A stretch of DNA of 64,000 bases from Fangia hongkongensis FSC776 = DSM 21703 (GCF_000379445.1 NZ_KB902240.1:62001-126000); one strand, 5' to 3'; positions 1-8,632 are shown, counted from the stretch's first letter. The notes: generated by a model from the sequence alone, not told the origin. Program-made: numbers and translations.

Positions 1-248
1 GTTAATCGAGCTTGCATTGGCGTTTGACTTTCAGCTTCAAGCCGCTCGATAATACGCCCACTATCTGAGTAGATTTTTCCATTCTCACGCATAAAGGGAA
101 GCTTTTTAGTGGGCGAGTGTCTCGTATCAACACTGTAGTGATTTTTATACTCAATTTTTTGTGCACGCAAATAGCTTTCAAGCTTCATGCAAAATGGACT
201 GGCGTTAGGGAGATTATACATGGGAGGAAATTGATATAACTCGATCAT
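1..248 (-). CDS. Partial glutathione S-transferase-fold protein (3' end missing)
   Basis: The first 82 codons of a reverse-strand gene run off the left edge of the window. The protein begins MIELYQFPPMYNLPNASPFC, followed by a charged stretch and then KKLPFMRENGKIYSDSGRII. This is the thioredoxin-like N-terminal half of a GST, of the metaxin/FAXC-like type, with a P-F-C near residues 18-20 and the usual L-P-F-(x)n-D-S pattern. Its ATG shares one base with the TGA of the upstream DUF3301 gene (TGATG), so the two are probably translationally coupled. The C-terminal helical domain is not visible, so substrate and activity cannot be judged. Confidence 0.72.
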   Translation of the reverse strand, partial: MIELYQFPPMYNLPNASPFCMKLESYLRAQKIEYKNHYSVDTRHSPTKKLPFMRENGKIYSDSGRIIERLEAESQTPMQARL

Positions 249-697
249 CACTCATCCTTTTTTTCTTCTTTTGTTTTATGTCCATTAGCAGCCTTTCGAT
301 AGCTATTAAGATCAATGATATTTCCACCATCAAGATTATCCGCTTTTGGTGTTTTCTCAACTGGCGCATTTAATGCATCTGGGAGAATAGATTTATCATC
401 ACTAATCGTACGAATAAAACGAAGTCCGTTAAATTGCATAAAAGCACGATGGCGTAGAACGCCATCATAACTATATTCAAATGCATACTCGCGATAAAGA
501 CACATGCTGCCAACATCTTCTGAACGTGAAAATTTCATCTTAACCAGACACACCGTATCATCCAAAAGCTGCGCATCCCATTTTTTACACGTTTTAATTG
601 CCATAGCAACAGCCATTTCACGCGCACGCATCATCGAGCGCCAAATCAGCACAACCGTAATAATGGCAACAATAATTAAAATAACTGTAACACTCAT
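248..697 (-). CDS. DUF3301 family membrane-anchored protein
   Basis: A 149-aa protein with one N-terminal membrane helix (about residues 3-19), then a compact soluble domain. The pattern around WDAQLLDDTVCLVKMKFSR, and CLYREYAFEYSYDGVLRHRA after it, is typical of the DUF3301 family. The tail from about residue 115 is rich in Lys, Glu and Asn and looks disordered. DUF3301 proteins are small gammaproteobacterial inner-membrane proteins with no established function. The gene lies immediately upstream of the GST-fold gene and overlaps it by one base. It is divergent from ubiX, from which it is separated by about 107 bp. Confidence 0.75.
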   Translation of the reverse strand: MSVTVILIIVAIITVVLIWRSMMRAREMAVAMAIKTCKKWDAQLLDDTVCLVKMKFSRSEDVGSMCLYREYAFEYSYDGVLRHRAFMQFNGLRFIRTISDDKSILPDALNAPVEKTPKADNLDGGNIIDLNSYRKAANGHKTKEEKKDE

Positions 698-804
698 AAG
701 ACTCTTTGCTCAATCAACCTTTTTTCATTATACTCTGAACCCAAAGCATTATGGCAATAAATAATAGCAATTGCCTAGAGACAACTGACAAAAAGATTTA
801 TTTT

Positions 805-1377
805 ATGTTAAAACACAACCGAATCATCATCGCTATTACCGGCGCAACTGGCATTCAATATGCTGTCACCATGCTCAAGGTATTAAAGGCGCAAAACATT
901 GAAACACACTTAATTGTCTCCAAACCTGCAGAGCTCACCCGAAGCTATGAAACAGACTATAGCTCAAAGGACATCAAATCCCTTGCAACGCATGCCTATA
1001 ATAATGCTGATATTGGTGCAAACATCGCAAGTGGCTCCTATCCAACAGATGGGATGATTGTGATTCCAGCCTCCGTCAAAATCTTAGCGGAAATTGCCAA
1101 CGGCATTGGAGAGTCGCTTATCACAAGGGCAGCTGATGTTGTCTTAAAAGAAAGAAGAAAATTAATTCTTTGCTTGCGGGAGACACCATTTAACTTGATT
1201 CATATCGAGAATATGAAACAGCTCACCCTAGCAGGTGGAATTATTATGCCGCCTGTGCCTGCTTTTTATCACAAGCCCATAACTCTCGATGACATCATAG
1301 CAGATTTTGTGTATCGTACACTCGATGTTTTCGGGGTATCACTGCCTGAGTTAAAAAAATGGGATGGTAAAGCATAA
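805..1377 (+). CDS. ubiX: Flavin prenyltransferase UbiX
   Basis: Makes prenylated FMN, the cofactor that the UbiD decarboxylase needs in ubiquinone synthesis. I start it at ATG 805 (190 aa, normal family length). An in-frame ATG at 751 would add an 18-residue tail unlike other UbiX proteins. Family hallmarks are the N-terminal ITGATGIQYA phosphate loop, ASGS-like ASGSYPTDGM, RAADVVLKERRKL with the catalytic Lys-Glu-Arg, LRETPFNLIHIENM and PAFYHKP. Two usual family residues differ: the loop has Thr where most UbiX have Ser (GASG), and the PCS(M/T) motif reads PASVK. DUF475 follows two bases after the stop. Confidence 0.9.
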   Translation: MLKHNRIIIAITGATGIQYAVTMLKVLKAQNIETHLIVSKPAELTRSYETDYSSKDIKSLATHAYNNADIGANIASGSYPTDGMIVIPASVKILAEIANGIGESLITRAADVVLKERRKLILCLRETPFNLIHIENMKQLTLAGGIIMPPVPAFYHKPITLDDIIADFVYRTLDVFGVSLPELKKWDGKA

Positions 1378-1379
1378 GA

Positions 1380-2414
1380 ATGAGAAATTTAAAATACTTC
1401 TATAGTTCATTTATTGTAACAATAATCGGGATTATCGCTGCAGTTATGCTGGAGCCTGAGCATAAAATTTATGCGCTTTATTTAATTATCGTGCTTGCAC
1501 TTTTAGAGGTTTCTTTAAGTTTTGATAACGCTGTTGTTAATGCGAAGGTGCTTAATAAAATGCCTAAAAAATGGCAGAAAATCTTTATCTGGATTGGCTT
1601 ACCTATCGCAGTTTTTGGCATGCGCCTGATTTTCCCTATTTTACTTGTCAGTGTGACGACCTCTTTATCCTTTGTGGATGTCTTTAGACTTGCTGTCAAT
1701 AACCCAGATGCTTATCAAAGTGCACTTGAGCTTGGTTTTCCAACCATTTGTGCCTTTGGTGGTGGTTTTTTAATTATGGTATTTTTGAAGTTTTTCATCG
1801 CTGAGAAACATGAGATTTACTGGCTTCACGCGATTGAGAAAAACCGCTTTATCTCAGCCCTTCGTAACTACCCGGGTGGTTATATTATCATTGCCCTTAT
1901 TATTGGCTACACTGTTCTACACTATGCAAGCGATGCCCAAGCAGGCACCCTTGCTATGGCATTTTTAATGGGGCTTATGGTTCATGAAGCACTCGGCATT
2001 TTAAATTCCCTTTTCGGTGGGAACATGACCGGGAAAGTGATGCAAAATGGTCTTATGGGCTTTATTTATCTTGAAGTGTTAGATGCCTCATTCAGCTTCG
2101 ATGGTGTCATTGGCGCTTTTGCGATTTCAACGAATATCTTTATTATTATGATTGGTCTTGGTATTGGCGCGATGTTTGTGCGCTCTTTAACCATCTTTTT
2201 TGTTGAGCATCAAACCCTTTCCAAGTTCCGTTATCTTGAACATGGAGCACATTATGCCATTGGCTTTTTGGCGATTATTATGTTTATTAAAATTTATGCC
2301 CACGTGCCAGAGTGGCTGACAGGCACCATTGGTATTGGTCTTATTATCATTGCCTTTATCCACTCTATTCGCGCCAATAAAAAAGATGCATTAATACCCA
2401 CCGGCGAACAATAG
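1380..2414 (+). CDS. DUF475 (TerC-superfamily) integral membrane protein
   Basis: A 344-aa protein with about nine hydrophobic segments. Its ALLEVSLSFDNAVVNAKVL and LEVLDASFSFDGVIGAFAIS segments form the paired acidic SFDN/SFDG motifs of the TerC/YkoY/DUF475 superfamily. Members are implicated in metal (manganese or other divalent cation) handling or in metalating exported proteins; DUF475 itself is poorly characterised. It begins two bases after ubiX and is probably co-transcribed with it. Its last 24 bases overlap the convergent HAD phosphatase gene, an unusually deep tail-to-tail overlap. Confidence 0.85.
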   Translation: MRNLKYFYSSFIVTIIGIIAAVMLEPEHKIYALYLIIVLALLEVSLSFDNAVVNAKVLNKMPKKWQKIFIWIGLPIAVFGMRLIFPILLVSVTTSLSFVDVFRLAVNNPDAYQSALELGFPTICAFGGGFLIMVFLKFFIAEKHEIYWLHAIEKNRFISALRNYPGGYIIIALIIGYTVLHYASDAQAGTLAMAFLMGLMVHEALGILNSLFGGNMTGKVMQNGLMGFIYLEVLDASFSFDGVIGAFAISTNIFIIMIGLGIGAMFVRSLTIFFVEHQTLSKFRYLEHGAHYAIGFLAIIMFIKIYAHVPEWLTGTIGIGLIIIAFIHSIRANKKDALIPTGEQ

Positions 2415-3059
2415 ACTTTCTAATACCGAGACAGAGTCTGCAACTTTAGGCGCCACATCCAATACTTTTTGACGCTGTGCGTGCTCGGTATAAGCAATGA
2501 AGTCGTTTACAATACCAACATGGTATAATTCATAGTCAGTAAATCCATCACCAACAATAACACTTTTATCTGAAAACAGATGCTGAATTCTTTGCGCCCC
2601 AGCCAGCTTTGATTCAGCAAAACCATTTTGATTGTTCAAATGTTTGAATGCACCGCTATTTGTCCACTCAAGCTCAACCGCATAGACATTTTCTTTGGGA
2701 ATACGTAAATACTCAGCAAAGGGCAAAATAATTTCTTTAAACCCGCCACTAATAATATAAACCGCTATATTATTAGCCTGCAAGACTTTAACCAACGCTT
2801 CAATACCGCTAGTTAATGCACTTGGGCAATATTGTGTTAAAAACATCTCAAAGCTTGCTTTAGTTGGAGAGGCAATATTTAAACGCTCAAAAAGTGCATC
2901 TTGAAATGACATCTGACCATTCATTGCTCGCTCAGTAATAGATTGGATAGCGGCTTTTTTCTTGCTATCTACACCAATCATTGGCAAGAGGATCTCCTCA
3001 AGCGACTCAAAACGAATTAAGGTTGAATCAAAATCAAAAATCACTGTTTGGTATTGCAT
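2391..3059 (-). CDS. HAD-family phosphatase, SerB-like
   Basis: A 222-aa haloacid-dehalogenase-type phosphatase. Motif I is DFDSTL (nucleophile D9, acid/base D11), motif II is IISGG, and motif IV is VGDGFTDYEL. A helical cap lies between residues 15 and 80. The DxDST plus SGG combination is that of phosphoserine phosphatase-like proteins (SerB/MtnX/PSPase-like), but the ACT domain of classic SerB is missing and substrate cannot be told from sequence. It converges on the DUF475 gene with a 24-bp overlap. The 301 bp upstream contain the rplM promoter region on the other strand. Confidence 0.75.
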   Translation of the reverse strand: MQYQTVIFDFDSTLIRFESLEEILLPMIGVDSKKKAAIQSITERAMNGQMSFQDALFERLNIASPTKASFEMFLTQYCPSALTSGIEALVKVLQANNIAVYIISGGFKEIILPFAEYLRIPKENVYAVELEWTNSGAFKHLNNQNGFAESKLAGAQRIQHLFSDKSVIVGDGFTDYELYHVGIVNDFIAYTEHAQRQKVLDVAPKVADSVSVLESLLFAGGY

Positions 3060-3211
3060 GGTATTCTTTCTTATATAGCTAACGTGTTCTATAGTACTAT
3101 CCTAACCGATACCCCTATAAAATAAGACTTATTTTTTCACTCAATCTCAAACAAGCGTGCTAAAATTAGCTAATCAGCTTTCTCTGGCATATTAAAACAT
3201 AAAATTACTGC

Positions 3212-3240
3212 TTCTTTTTAAACGCACTTTATGTTAGTAT
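3212..3240 (+). promoter_or_regulatory. Possible promoter of rplM-rpsI
   Basis: TTCTTT, a 17-nt spacer and TAGTAT lie about 120 bp upstream of rplM. The -35 is weak. The A+T-rich leader (3250-3355) could hold the L13 autoregulatory target known in enterobacteria, but I see only a short TTATTT/AAATAA pairing in it. Confidence 0.3.
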
Positions 3241-3360
3241 TTTCGCGCTTAATTTTACAAATATCTTAATTTATTTGCGAGCTAAGAAGATAAATAAGGT
3301 CTATTTGGAAGAATTTGCAAAAACTGAGTAGTTAATAATAAACAATCTAAGGTAAAAAAG

Positions 3361-3789
3361 ATGAAAACGTTTAGTGCAAAAGAGGCCCAAGTCCAAAGAG
3401 AATGGCTTTTGGTCGATGCAAATGGCAAAACTCTAGGCCGTCTTGCTACTGAAATTGCAAGACGCTTACGCGGAAAACATAAACCTGAATACACACCAAG
3501 TGTTGACACAGGCGATTATGTTGTTGTTATCAATGCGGAGAAAGTTGTTGTCACTGGTAACAAGCAAAAAGATAAAGTGTACTACCACCACACAGGTTAT
3601 ATTGGCGGTATAAAATCAATTTCTTTTGACAAATTAATTGCCAGCCATCCAGAGCGTGCTATTGAAAAAGCAGTGAAAGGCATGTTGCCTAAAAACCCGC
3701 TTGGTCGCGCAATGTACAAAAAACTAAAAGTGTACGCAGGTGAGTCGCACCCTCACACAGCACAACAACCGCAAGTTTTAGAAATTTAA
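3361..3789 (+). CDS. rplM: 50S ribosomal protein L13
   Basis: 142 aa, the standard bacterial length. The protein starts [20 protein letters not shown]. It carries the family blocks [38 protein letters not shown], and [21 protein letters not shown]13 is an early assembly protein of the large subunit. It is followed after 14 bp by rpsI, the universal bacterial pair. An AAGG-containing ribosome-binding site precedes the ATG. Confidence 0.98.
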   Translation: MKTFSAKEAQVQREWLLVDANGKTLGRLATEIARRLRGKHKPEYTPSVDTGDYVVVINAEKVVVTGNKQKDKVYYHHTGYIGGIKSISFDKLIASHPERAIEKAVKGMLPKNPLGRAMYKKLKVYAGESHPHTAQQPQVLEI

Positions 3790-3803
3790 GATAGGATGGT
3801 AAA

Positions 3804-4196
3804 ATGACACAAACATATCATTACGGAACTGGTCGCCGCAAGAGCTCTGTTGCTCGTGTATTTATGAAAAAAGGCACAGGTCAAATTATTGTAAACAAAC
3901 TTCCATTAGATGAATATTTCGGTCGCGAAACAGCATGCATGGTTGTAAGACAGCCACTTGAGTTGACTGAAAACCTTGAGAACTTTGATTTTAAAATTAA
4001 TGTTCATGGCGGCGGAACAACTGGTCAATCTGGTGCAATTCGTCTTGGCATTACACGCGCACTTATTGAGTTTGACGAAACACTAAAACCAGCACTACGT
4101 AAAGCTGGCTTTGTTACACGTGATTCTCGTGAAGTTGAACGTAAGAAAGTTGGTCTTAGAAAAGCACGTAGAAGACGTCAGTTCTCTAAACGTTAA
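3804..4196 (+). CDS. rpsI: 30S ribosomal protein S9
   Basis: 130 aa. It starts [20 protein letters not shown] and ends with the invariant basic tail [18 protein letters not shown], which reaches the P-site tRNA in the 30S subunit. [16 protein letters not shown] is the central family block. It is the second gene of the rplM-rpsI operon. A Rho-independent terminator follows, and sspA-sspB lie next in the same order as in enterobacteria. Confidence 0.98.
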   Translation: MTQTYHYGTGRRKSSVARVFMKKGTGQIIVNKLPLDEYFGRETACMVVRQPLELTENLENFDFKINVHGGGTTGQSGAIRLGITRALIEFDETLKPALRKAGFVTRDSREVERKKVGLRKARRRRQFSKR

Positions 4197-4220
4197 TTTT
4201 CAAGCCAAATACAAAATACA

Positions 4221-4255
4221 AAAGCTCATCTATCTTTGGAAGTTGGGCTTTTTTT
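4221..4255 (+). terminator. Rho-independent terminator after rpsI
   Basis: Arms AAAGCTC (4221-4227) and GGGCTTT (4245-4251), with one T-G pair, are followed by a run of seven T. It lies 25 bp after the rpsI stop and separates the ribosomal operon from sspAB. Confidence 0.75.
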
Positions 4256-4356
4256 ATTTGCAAACCTATCAAAATAGCAAACACTTTTATATAACACCGC
4301 ACCATAACGGCGATTTCAAACTGGAATTTATTCACAAAAATTGCCCGATGAAAAGG

Positions 4357-4386
4357 CTGTAAAATAGGTGTTGATGCGTATATAAT
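4357..4386 (+). promoter_or_regulatory. Sigma-70 promoter of sspA-sspB
   Basis: A perfect TATAAT (4381-4386) is preceded by CTGTAA at 18 nt. It lies 35 bp upstream of the sspA ATG and just after the rpsI terminator, so sspAB can be expressed apart from the ribosomal operon. Confidence 0.5.
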
Positions 4387-4420
4387 GTCTCAATCACTTA
4401 ACTAGGGTAACTTAAAACGA

Positions 4421-5026
4421 ATGTCAGCGCAAAACAAACGCTCAACAATGACTTTGTATGCAAGTGGAGCAGATCCATTTTGCCACCGCATTAAAATCAT
4501 TCTTGCAGAAAAGGATATTACCGCAGATATTATCGATATAGATGAGGAAGATAAGCTGGAAGAGCTCTATGAGCTAAATCCATATGGCAAAGTGCCGACA
4601 CTGATGACCAAAGATTTAATCGTCTATGAGCCGGATATTATCTTCGAATACCTTGAAGAACGCTTCCCTTACCCACCACTTCTTTCTGTATTTCCACTAG
4701 AGCGCGCCACTGCACGCATGTTGTCAAAGAAAATTGATGCCGAGTGGATTCCACTTCTTATCAGCGCCTTAAACACTGAAGATGAAGAACAAAAGCAACT
4801 GGATAAAATTGAGCTTTTAAAGGCGCTTTTCTCCTTGCTTCCAACGCTAAAACGCCAGCCTTATTTACTCGGCGAAGACTTTAGTATTGTGGATTGCTCA
4901 ATGGCAGTGATTTTATACAATCTACCAAAGCTTGATATCAAGTTACCAGAAAAAGCAATGCCACTGATTAAATATGCAACGCGTATATTTAACCGCCCTT
5001 CTTTTCGAAAAAGCATTAAAATGTAA
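4421..5026 (+). CDS. sspA: Stringent starvation protein A (RNA polymerase-associated, GST fold)
   Basis: SspA binds RNA polymerase and reprogrammes transcription in stress; in Francisella its relative MglA works with SspA and PigR at virulence promoters. The 201-aa protein opens with the canonical NKRSTMTLYASGADPF block. It has a thioredoxin-like N-terminal domain with NPYGKVPTL (residues 53-61) and VYEPDIIFEYLEERFPYPPL, then an all-helical C-terminal domain. It resembles enterobacterial SspA more closely than the divergent MglA. sspB follows after 12 bp. Expression probably starts from the TATAAT promoter just upstream. Confidence 0.93.
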   Translation: MSAQNKRSTMTLYASGADPFCHRIKIILAEKDITADIIDIDEEDKLEELYELNPYGKVPTLMTKDLIVYEPDIIFEYLEERFPYPPLLSVFPLERATARMLSKKIDAEWIPLLISALNTEDEEQKQLDKIELLKALFSLLPTLKRQPYLLGEDFSIVDCSMAVILYNLPKLDIKLPEKAMPLIKYATRIFNRPSFRKSIKM

Positions 5027-5038
5027 CAGGAGCACTTT

Positions 5039-5440
5039 ATGTCCATGCTGCGCGCCTATCTTGTTGAAGCCACTTATGATTGGCTAGTTGATCATAGCTT
5101 CACACCCTATTTGCTTGTTGATACTGAGTACGAAGATGTATTGGTACCAAAAGAGCATATTGATGATGATGGAAAAATTTTGTTAAATGTCTCCCCTGAA
5201 GCTGTGAATAACTTTCACTGCGACAATAGCAAGATATCCTTTGATGCAACTTTCAATGGAGAAATGATGTCAATCAATATTCCAATGGAGGCTGTGTTGG
5301 AGCTCTATTCAGGCGAAACTTCTCAGGGCCTTTATGCAAAAGAGTTTGGATATGGCCTTAGCATTAATGAAGGCGAGAGTGATGATGATATCAACCCGCC
5401 AAGTAATACAGATAAAGATAACGGTTTAAGACTCGTTTAA
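5039..5440 (+). CDS. sspB: ClpXP protease specificity-enhancing factor SspB
   Basis: SspB tethers ssrA-tagged and other substrates to ClpX. The 133-aa protein has the folded SspB domain at residues 1-100 (RAYLVEATYDWLVDHSFTPY, ILLNVSPEAVNNF, VLELYSGETSQG). An acidic, flexible tail follows and ends in NGLRLV, which resembles the short hydrophobic ClpX-binding tail known at the C-terminus of E. coli SspB. It forms an operon with sspA, 12 bp downstream of it. Confidence 0.92.
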   Translation: MSMLRAYLVEATYDWLVDHSFTPYLLVDTEYEDVLVPKEHIDDDGKILLNVSPEAVNNFHCDNSKISFDATFNGEMMSINIPMEAVLELYSGETSQGLYAKEFGYGLSINEGESDDDINPPSNTDKDNGLRLV

Positions 5441-5449
5441 AAAGTTCAT

Positions 5450-5478
5450 TTGCAATTTCATTATAACTTACGTATCAT
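5450..5478 (+). promoter_or_regulatory. Sigma-70 promoter of metK
   Basis: TTGCAA (5450-5455), a 17-nt spacer and TATCAT (5473-5478). Predicted transcription starts near 5485, leaving a leader of about 125 nt that contains two hairpins. Confidence 0.55.
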
Positions 5479-5495
5479 ACCAATCAGAATTTAAC

Positions 5496-5588
5496 TGTCG
5501 CTGATTTAAATACAACTTGCGAGCGACATAAAACAATACCGCTAAAGCGTTTCTAAGTCTCATTTTTTCATCTAGAAACCTTTTAGCG
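5496..5588 (+). promoter_or_regulatory. Structured metK leader with two hairpins
   Basis: Hairpin 1 has perfect 7-bp arms, TGTCGCT (5496-5502) and AGCGACA (5522-5528). Hairpin 2 pairs 5540-5555 with 5573-5588: 7 bp, a 2-nt mismatch, then 7 bp. It ends 10 nt before the AAGGA ribosome-binding site. No T-run follows, so it is not a terminator. A role in controlling SAM synthetase translation or mRNA stability is inference; it does not match a SAM riboswitch that I recognise. Confidence 0.5.
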
Positions 5589-5610
5589 TAACATGCAAAA
5601 GGAACACACT

Positions 5611-6765
5611 ATGACAAATGAATATCTATTCACCTCAGAGTCCGTCTCTGAAGGTCACCCAGATAAAATTGCAGATCAAATCTCTGATGCTATCTTAGAT
5701 GCTATTTTAACTCAGGATAAGCATGCACGAGTTGCTTGTGAAACACTGGTTAAAACAGGGATGGCATTGGTTGCTGGCGAAATTAGTACAAGTGCATGGG
5801 TCGATATTGAAGAGATTGTGCGAAATGTTGTTATTGGTATTGGCTATGATCGAGACGATCTTGGCTTTGATGGCAATTGTTGCGCGGTGATTAATGCCAT
5901 TGGAAAACAGTCCCCTGAAATTGCACAAGGCGTTGACAGATCAAAACCTCTCGATCAAGGCGCGGGAGATCAGGGAATTATGTTTGGCTTTGCTACCAAT
6001 GAAACGCCGAGTTTAATGCCTGCAGCCATCTATTATGCACATAAGCTGATGGAGCGCCAAGCACACCTAAGAAAGAACAAAACACTTTCTTGGCTCAGAC
6101 CCGATGCTAAAAGCCAAGTTACGCTTCGCTATCAAAATGGCAAACCTATCGGCGTTGATACGGTTGTTATTTCAACACAACATGCACCGGAGATTACACA
6201 AAAAGAGATTCAAGAAGCGGTTATTGAGGAGATTATCTTACCGACCCTGCCACAAAGCTGGATATCTGATAAAACAAAGTACTTTGTTAACCCCACAGGC
6301 AAATTTGTTATTGGCGGTCCGGTTGGGGATTGCGGACTGACTGGCAGAAAAATTATCGTTGACACCTATGGCGGTGCTGCGCATCATGGAGGCGGAGCAT
6401 TTTCTGGTAAAGATCCATCAAAGGTTGATCGCTCAGCTGCCTACATGGGGAGATACATCGCCAAAAACATTGTCGCCGCAGGGCTTGCTGATAAATGTGA
6501 GATTCAAGTCTCTTACGCCATTGGCATTGCTGAGCCCACTTCGGTTATGGTTAATAGCTTTGGCACAGGGAAAATAGCTGACAGCGAAATTGCAGCTCTT
6601 GTACGCCAAGAGTTTGATTTACGACCATACGCCATAACCAAATCGCTTGATTTACTACAACCCATTTACCAAAAAACGGCAAGTTATGGACACTTTGGGC
6701 GCGAAGAAGCTGAATTTAACTGGGAAAAAACAGATAAAGCAGAAAAATTAAAAACTGCACTTTAA
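5611..6765 (+). CDS. metK: S-adenosylmethionine synthetase
   Basis: Makes SAM from methionine and ATP. Started at ATG 5611, giving 384 aa as in E. coli, with AAGGA 8 nt upstream; an in-frame ATG at 5593 would overlap that ribosome-binding site. Signatures are [33 protein letters not shown] (the GAGDQG hexapeptide), [20 protein letters not shown], and [20 protein letters not shown]. The C-terminal block YGHFGRE is present. Expression probably comes from its own promoter through a two-hairpin leader. It ends three bases short of the convergent DUF2235 gene. Confidence 0.97.
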   Translation: MTNEYLFTSESVSEGHPDKIADQISDAILDAILTQDKHARVACETLVKTGMALVAGEISTSAWVDIEEIVRNVVIGIGYDRDDLGFDGNCCAVINAIGKQSPEIAQGVDRSKPLDQGAGDQGIMFGFATNETPSLMPAAIYYAHKLMERQAHLRKNKTLSWLRPDAKSQVTLRYQNGKPIGVDTVVISTQHAPEITQKEIQEAVIEEIILPTLPQSWISDKTKYFVNPTGKFVIGGPVGDCGLTGRKIIVDTYGGAAHHGGGAFSGKDPSKVDRSAAYMGRYIAKNIVAAGLADKCEIQVSYAIGIAEPTSVMVNSFGTGKIADSEIAALVRQEFDLRPYAITKSLDLLQPIYQKTASYGHFGREEAEFNWEKTDKAEKLKTAL

Positions 6766-6768
6766 AGC

Positions 6769-8313
6769 CTAGCGGTACTCACTACCACTATACACTGTCT
6801 CTTTCATATCACCTTGACTGAGCACAACTAAATCAAGGCGTGTAAAGGTTAATAAATCCTCATAGGCAAGATCTTCCTTTGTGAGATATATTTGCTTTTT
6901 AATCATTTGCTTATATTTTCTATATTTTGGCACTCGATTTAAGGCACCCAAGAGCTTTTTCCCTGTTTTTGTATGCTCTCCACCCCCTCTTACCACCAAG
7001 GCAACCGCGGCGATTCGCCTTAAATAATTAATACTATAAATTGGACCATAGGCAACACAGCCTCCCCCTTCTAAATCATAAGCAATATCATGCTTAAGTC
7101 GCTCCAACCATTTTCCTTTGCGATCCGAACGAAAAGGGGCTGATGAATACCAATTTAACACCCCGGGTTTAATATAATCAATCAAGCTGACTAGATCACC
7201 ATACACAGCCATTTCATCAACCGCTGAAGAAACGCCATGCTTTTGTTGCAAACGTCTTACAATAATCACATCCTGTTGATAACTCGCACTAAGCTTGACA
7301 GAGCAAAAGCGCCCACCTTCTTGAGAACGCCATAAGTTTGCAATAACCCTTGGCTGATAGGTAAACATTTTACTGACAGAATCTGGTTCGTAATATTCTC
7401 CTTGCAATTGTAATTGCAAAGCATCCTCTTTAAAGCCATCATCCCTACTGTAAATAATCCCAAAGACTTCAATAGCTGCCTGACAGGTTCGACCCTCATG
7501 CTTTCTTCTTCGATACGCCACCTGCTTATGATCTCCATATAAAAAGTGTGCATACGCTTCCACCGCATCATCAATCAAAAGCGGTTTTTTCGCTTTTGGA
7601 TACTCACCTTGCATGTAAAAAACTGGCAATTGACAGTCAAACTCCGCTCGTCTTTCTGTACAAGCATAAAAAATATCACACAGCCGTACATTCGCAGTAA
7701 TATTGTAAGGGACTATAGCCTCAACCTGATACAGATCATCTACAAAGTTTTTTACTCTAGCAGCATCACCACCTGCAACAGGGTCAATAAGCGCCATATA
7801 GTAGACAGGAAAACCCTCTCTATTCATATGAGAGGCAAGAGAAATAGCAGTAATTGCTCCTCTTGAGTAGCCAAAAATATAAAAAACAAATTGCTTATCT
7901 TGATCATAAAGGAGTCTGCACAATGTCAATGCACAGCTCATATTATACAACCAACCACTGCCATCCATTTGATTAAGCGCATTGACCCGCCAAATTTTCT
8001 CGGAAAACTGACTGCGATCTCTTATCCCAGGTGTCTCATAAACTTGTCCTTGAAACTCACATTTTGGCGCACCAGGCCCTGGGAAATAGGCTTTTACTGC
8101 CTCACTATCTGCCAGCTGCTCCAACGCCAAGTCCCTGCCATTACCCTCAAGACCTGCCATTGTTTTATCCAACAAATCTAAAGAGAACGGCTTGACATCC
8201 ATCGCCCTACAATTGATAAATAATTCAGCAATAACATCGCGTCCAATCTCATCTTCTTGCTGCGAGTTAATATTACTTCCTGTTCCATCGAGAAATATAT
8301 AACATTTTTTCAT
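6769..8313 (-). CDS. DUF2235 / Tle1-type alpha-beta hydrolase, putative lipase
   Basis: A 514-aa protein whose N-terminus KKCYIFLDGTGSN and nucleophile elbow FGYSRGA (S150 in GxSxG) are those of DUF2235, the fold of the Tle1 phospholipase effectors. A following ALIDPVAGG segment (D177) could supply the acid. The second half shows no domain I recognise. In other bacteria DUF2235 proteins are often type VI secretion effectors, but no VgrG, Hcp, PAAR or immunity gene is in view, so an effector role is not supported here. The start is fixed by the DGTG motif. A possible 48-codon membrane protein lies 52 bp upstream on the same strand. Confidence 0.7.
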   Translation of the reverse strand: MKKCYIFLDGTGSNINSQQEDEIGRDVIAELFINCRAMDVKPFSLDLLDKTMAGLEGNGRDLALEQLADSEAVKAYFPGPGAPKCEFQGQVYETPGIRDRSQFSEKIWRVNALNQMDGSGWLYNMSCALTLCRLLYDQDKQFVFYIFGYSRGAITAISLASHMNREGFPVYYMALIDPVAGGDAARVKNFVDDLYQVEAIVPYNITANVRLCDIFYACTERRAEFDCQLPVFYMQGEYPKAKKPLLIDDAVEAYAHFLYGDHKQVAYRRRKHEGRTCQAAIEVFGIIYSRDDGFKEDALQLQLQGEYYEPDSVSKMFTYQPRVIANLWRSQEGGRFCSVKLSASYQQDVIIVRRLQQKHGVSSAVDEMAVYGDLVSLIDYIKPGVLNWYSSAPFRSDRKGKWLERLKHDIAYDLEGGGCVAYGPIYSINYLRRIAAVALVVRGGGEHTKTGKKLLGALNRVPKYRKYKQMIKKQIYLTKEDLAYEDLLTFTRLDLVVLSQGDMKETVYSGSEYR

Positions 8314-8365
8314 AATCCATAGCCCTATCCTGAATTAAACTTCCTTATTACATAGGCTTTTTATC

Positions 8366-8512
8366 CTAAATCCATATAGCTTTTCCATCACGCCATAGAC
8401 CTTTAGCGCCTACATTGTTCAAAGCAATAATAAAAGCAGGTGCCAAAGCCACAAAGAGGCTATAACCTAACGCGAATGAAGTCAAATGAAAATTAAGAAT
8501 TTTTATCTTCAA
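8366..8512 (-). CDS. Possible small membrane protein (48 aa)
   Basis: A reverse-strand reading frame from TTG 8512 to TAG 8366. It encodes a short basic start, a hydrophobic helix containing ALGYSLFVALAPAFIIAL, then a hydrophilic tail NNVGAKGLWRDGKAIWI. One clean transmembrane helix followed by a Trp-containing basic tail looks like protein rather than chance sequence. The weak points are the TTG start, the lack of a clear ribosome-binding site, and the short length. It could be co-transcribed with the DUF2235 gene 52 bp downstream. I do not recognise the family. Confidence 0.4.
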   Translation of the reverse strand: MKIKILNFHLTSFALGYSLFVALAPAFIIALNNVGAKGLWRDGKAIWI

Positions 8513-8632
8513 ACATTGTGGCTTTATCTTCACTGAATAAATGATTACAATAGCCTATCAATCTTATATATCAATCAGCTAATTGCTTATAGGTATATAT
8601 CAAAATAGTAATCTAGACAGTGGAGATTGTGC

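Noticed and set aside
4111-4362. A forward frame overlapping the end of rpsI
   Set aside because: It spans the rpsI tail and its terminator in another frame and shows no family resemblance.
4421-5026. Francisella MglA rather than SspA
   Set aside because: The opening NKRSTMTLYASG and NPYGKVPT blocks follow enterobacterial SspA, not the divergent MglA sequence.
5485-5610. A SAM riboswitch or MetJ box before metK
   Set aside because: No SAM-I/II core, and no AGACGTCT-like tandem box; only two plain hairpins can be supported.
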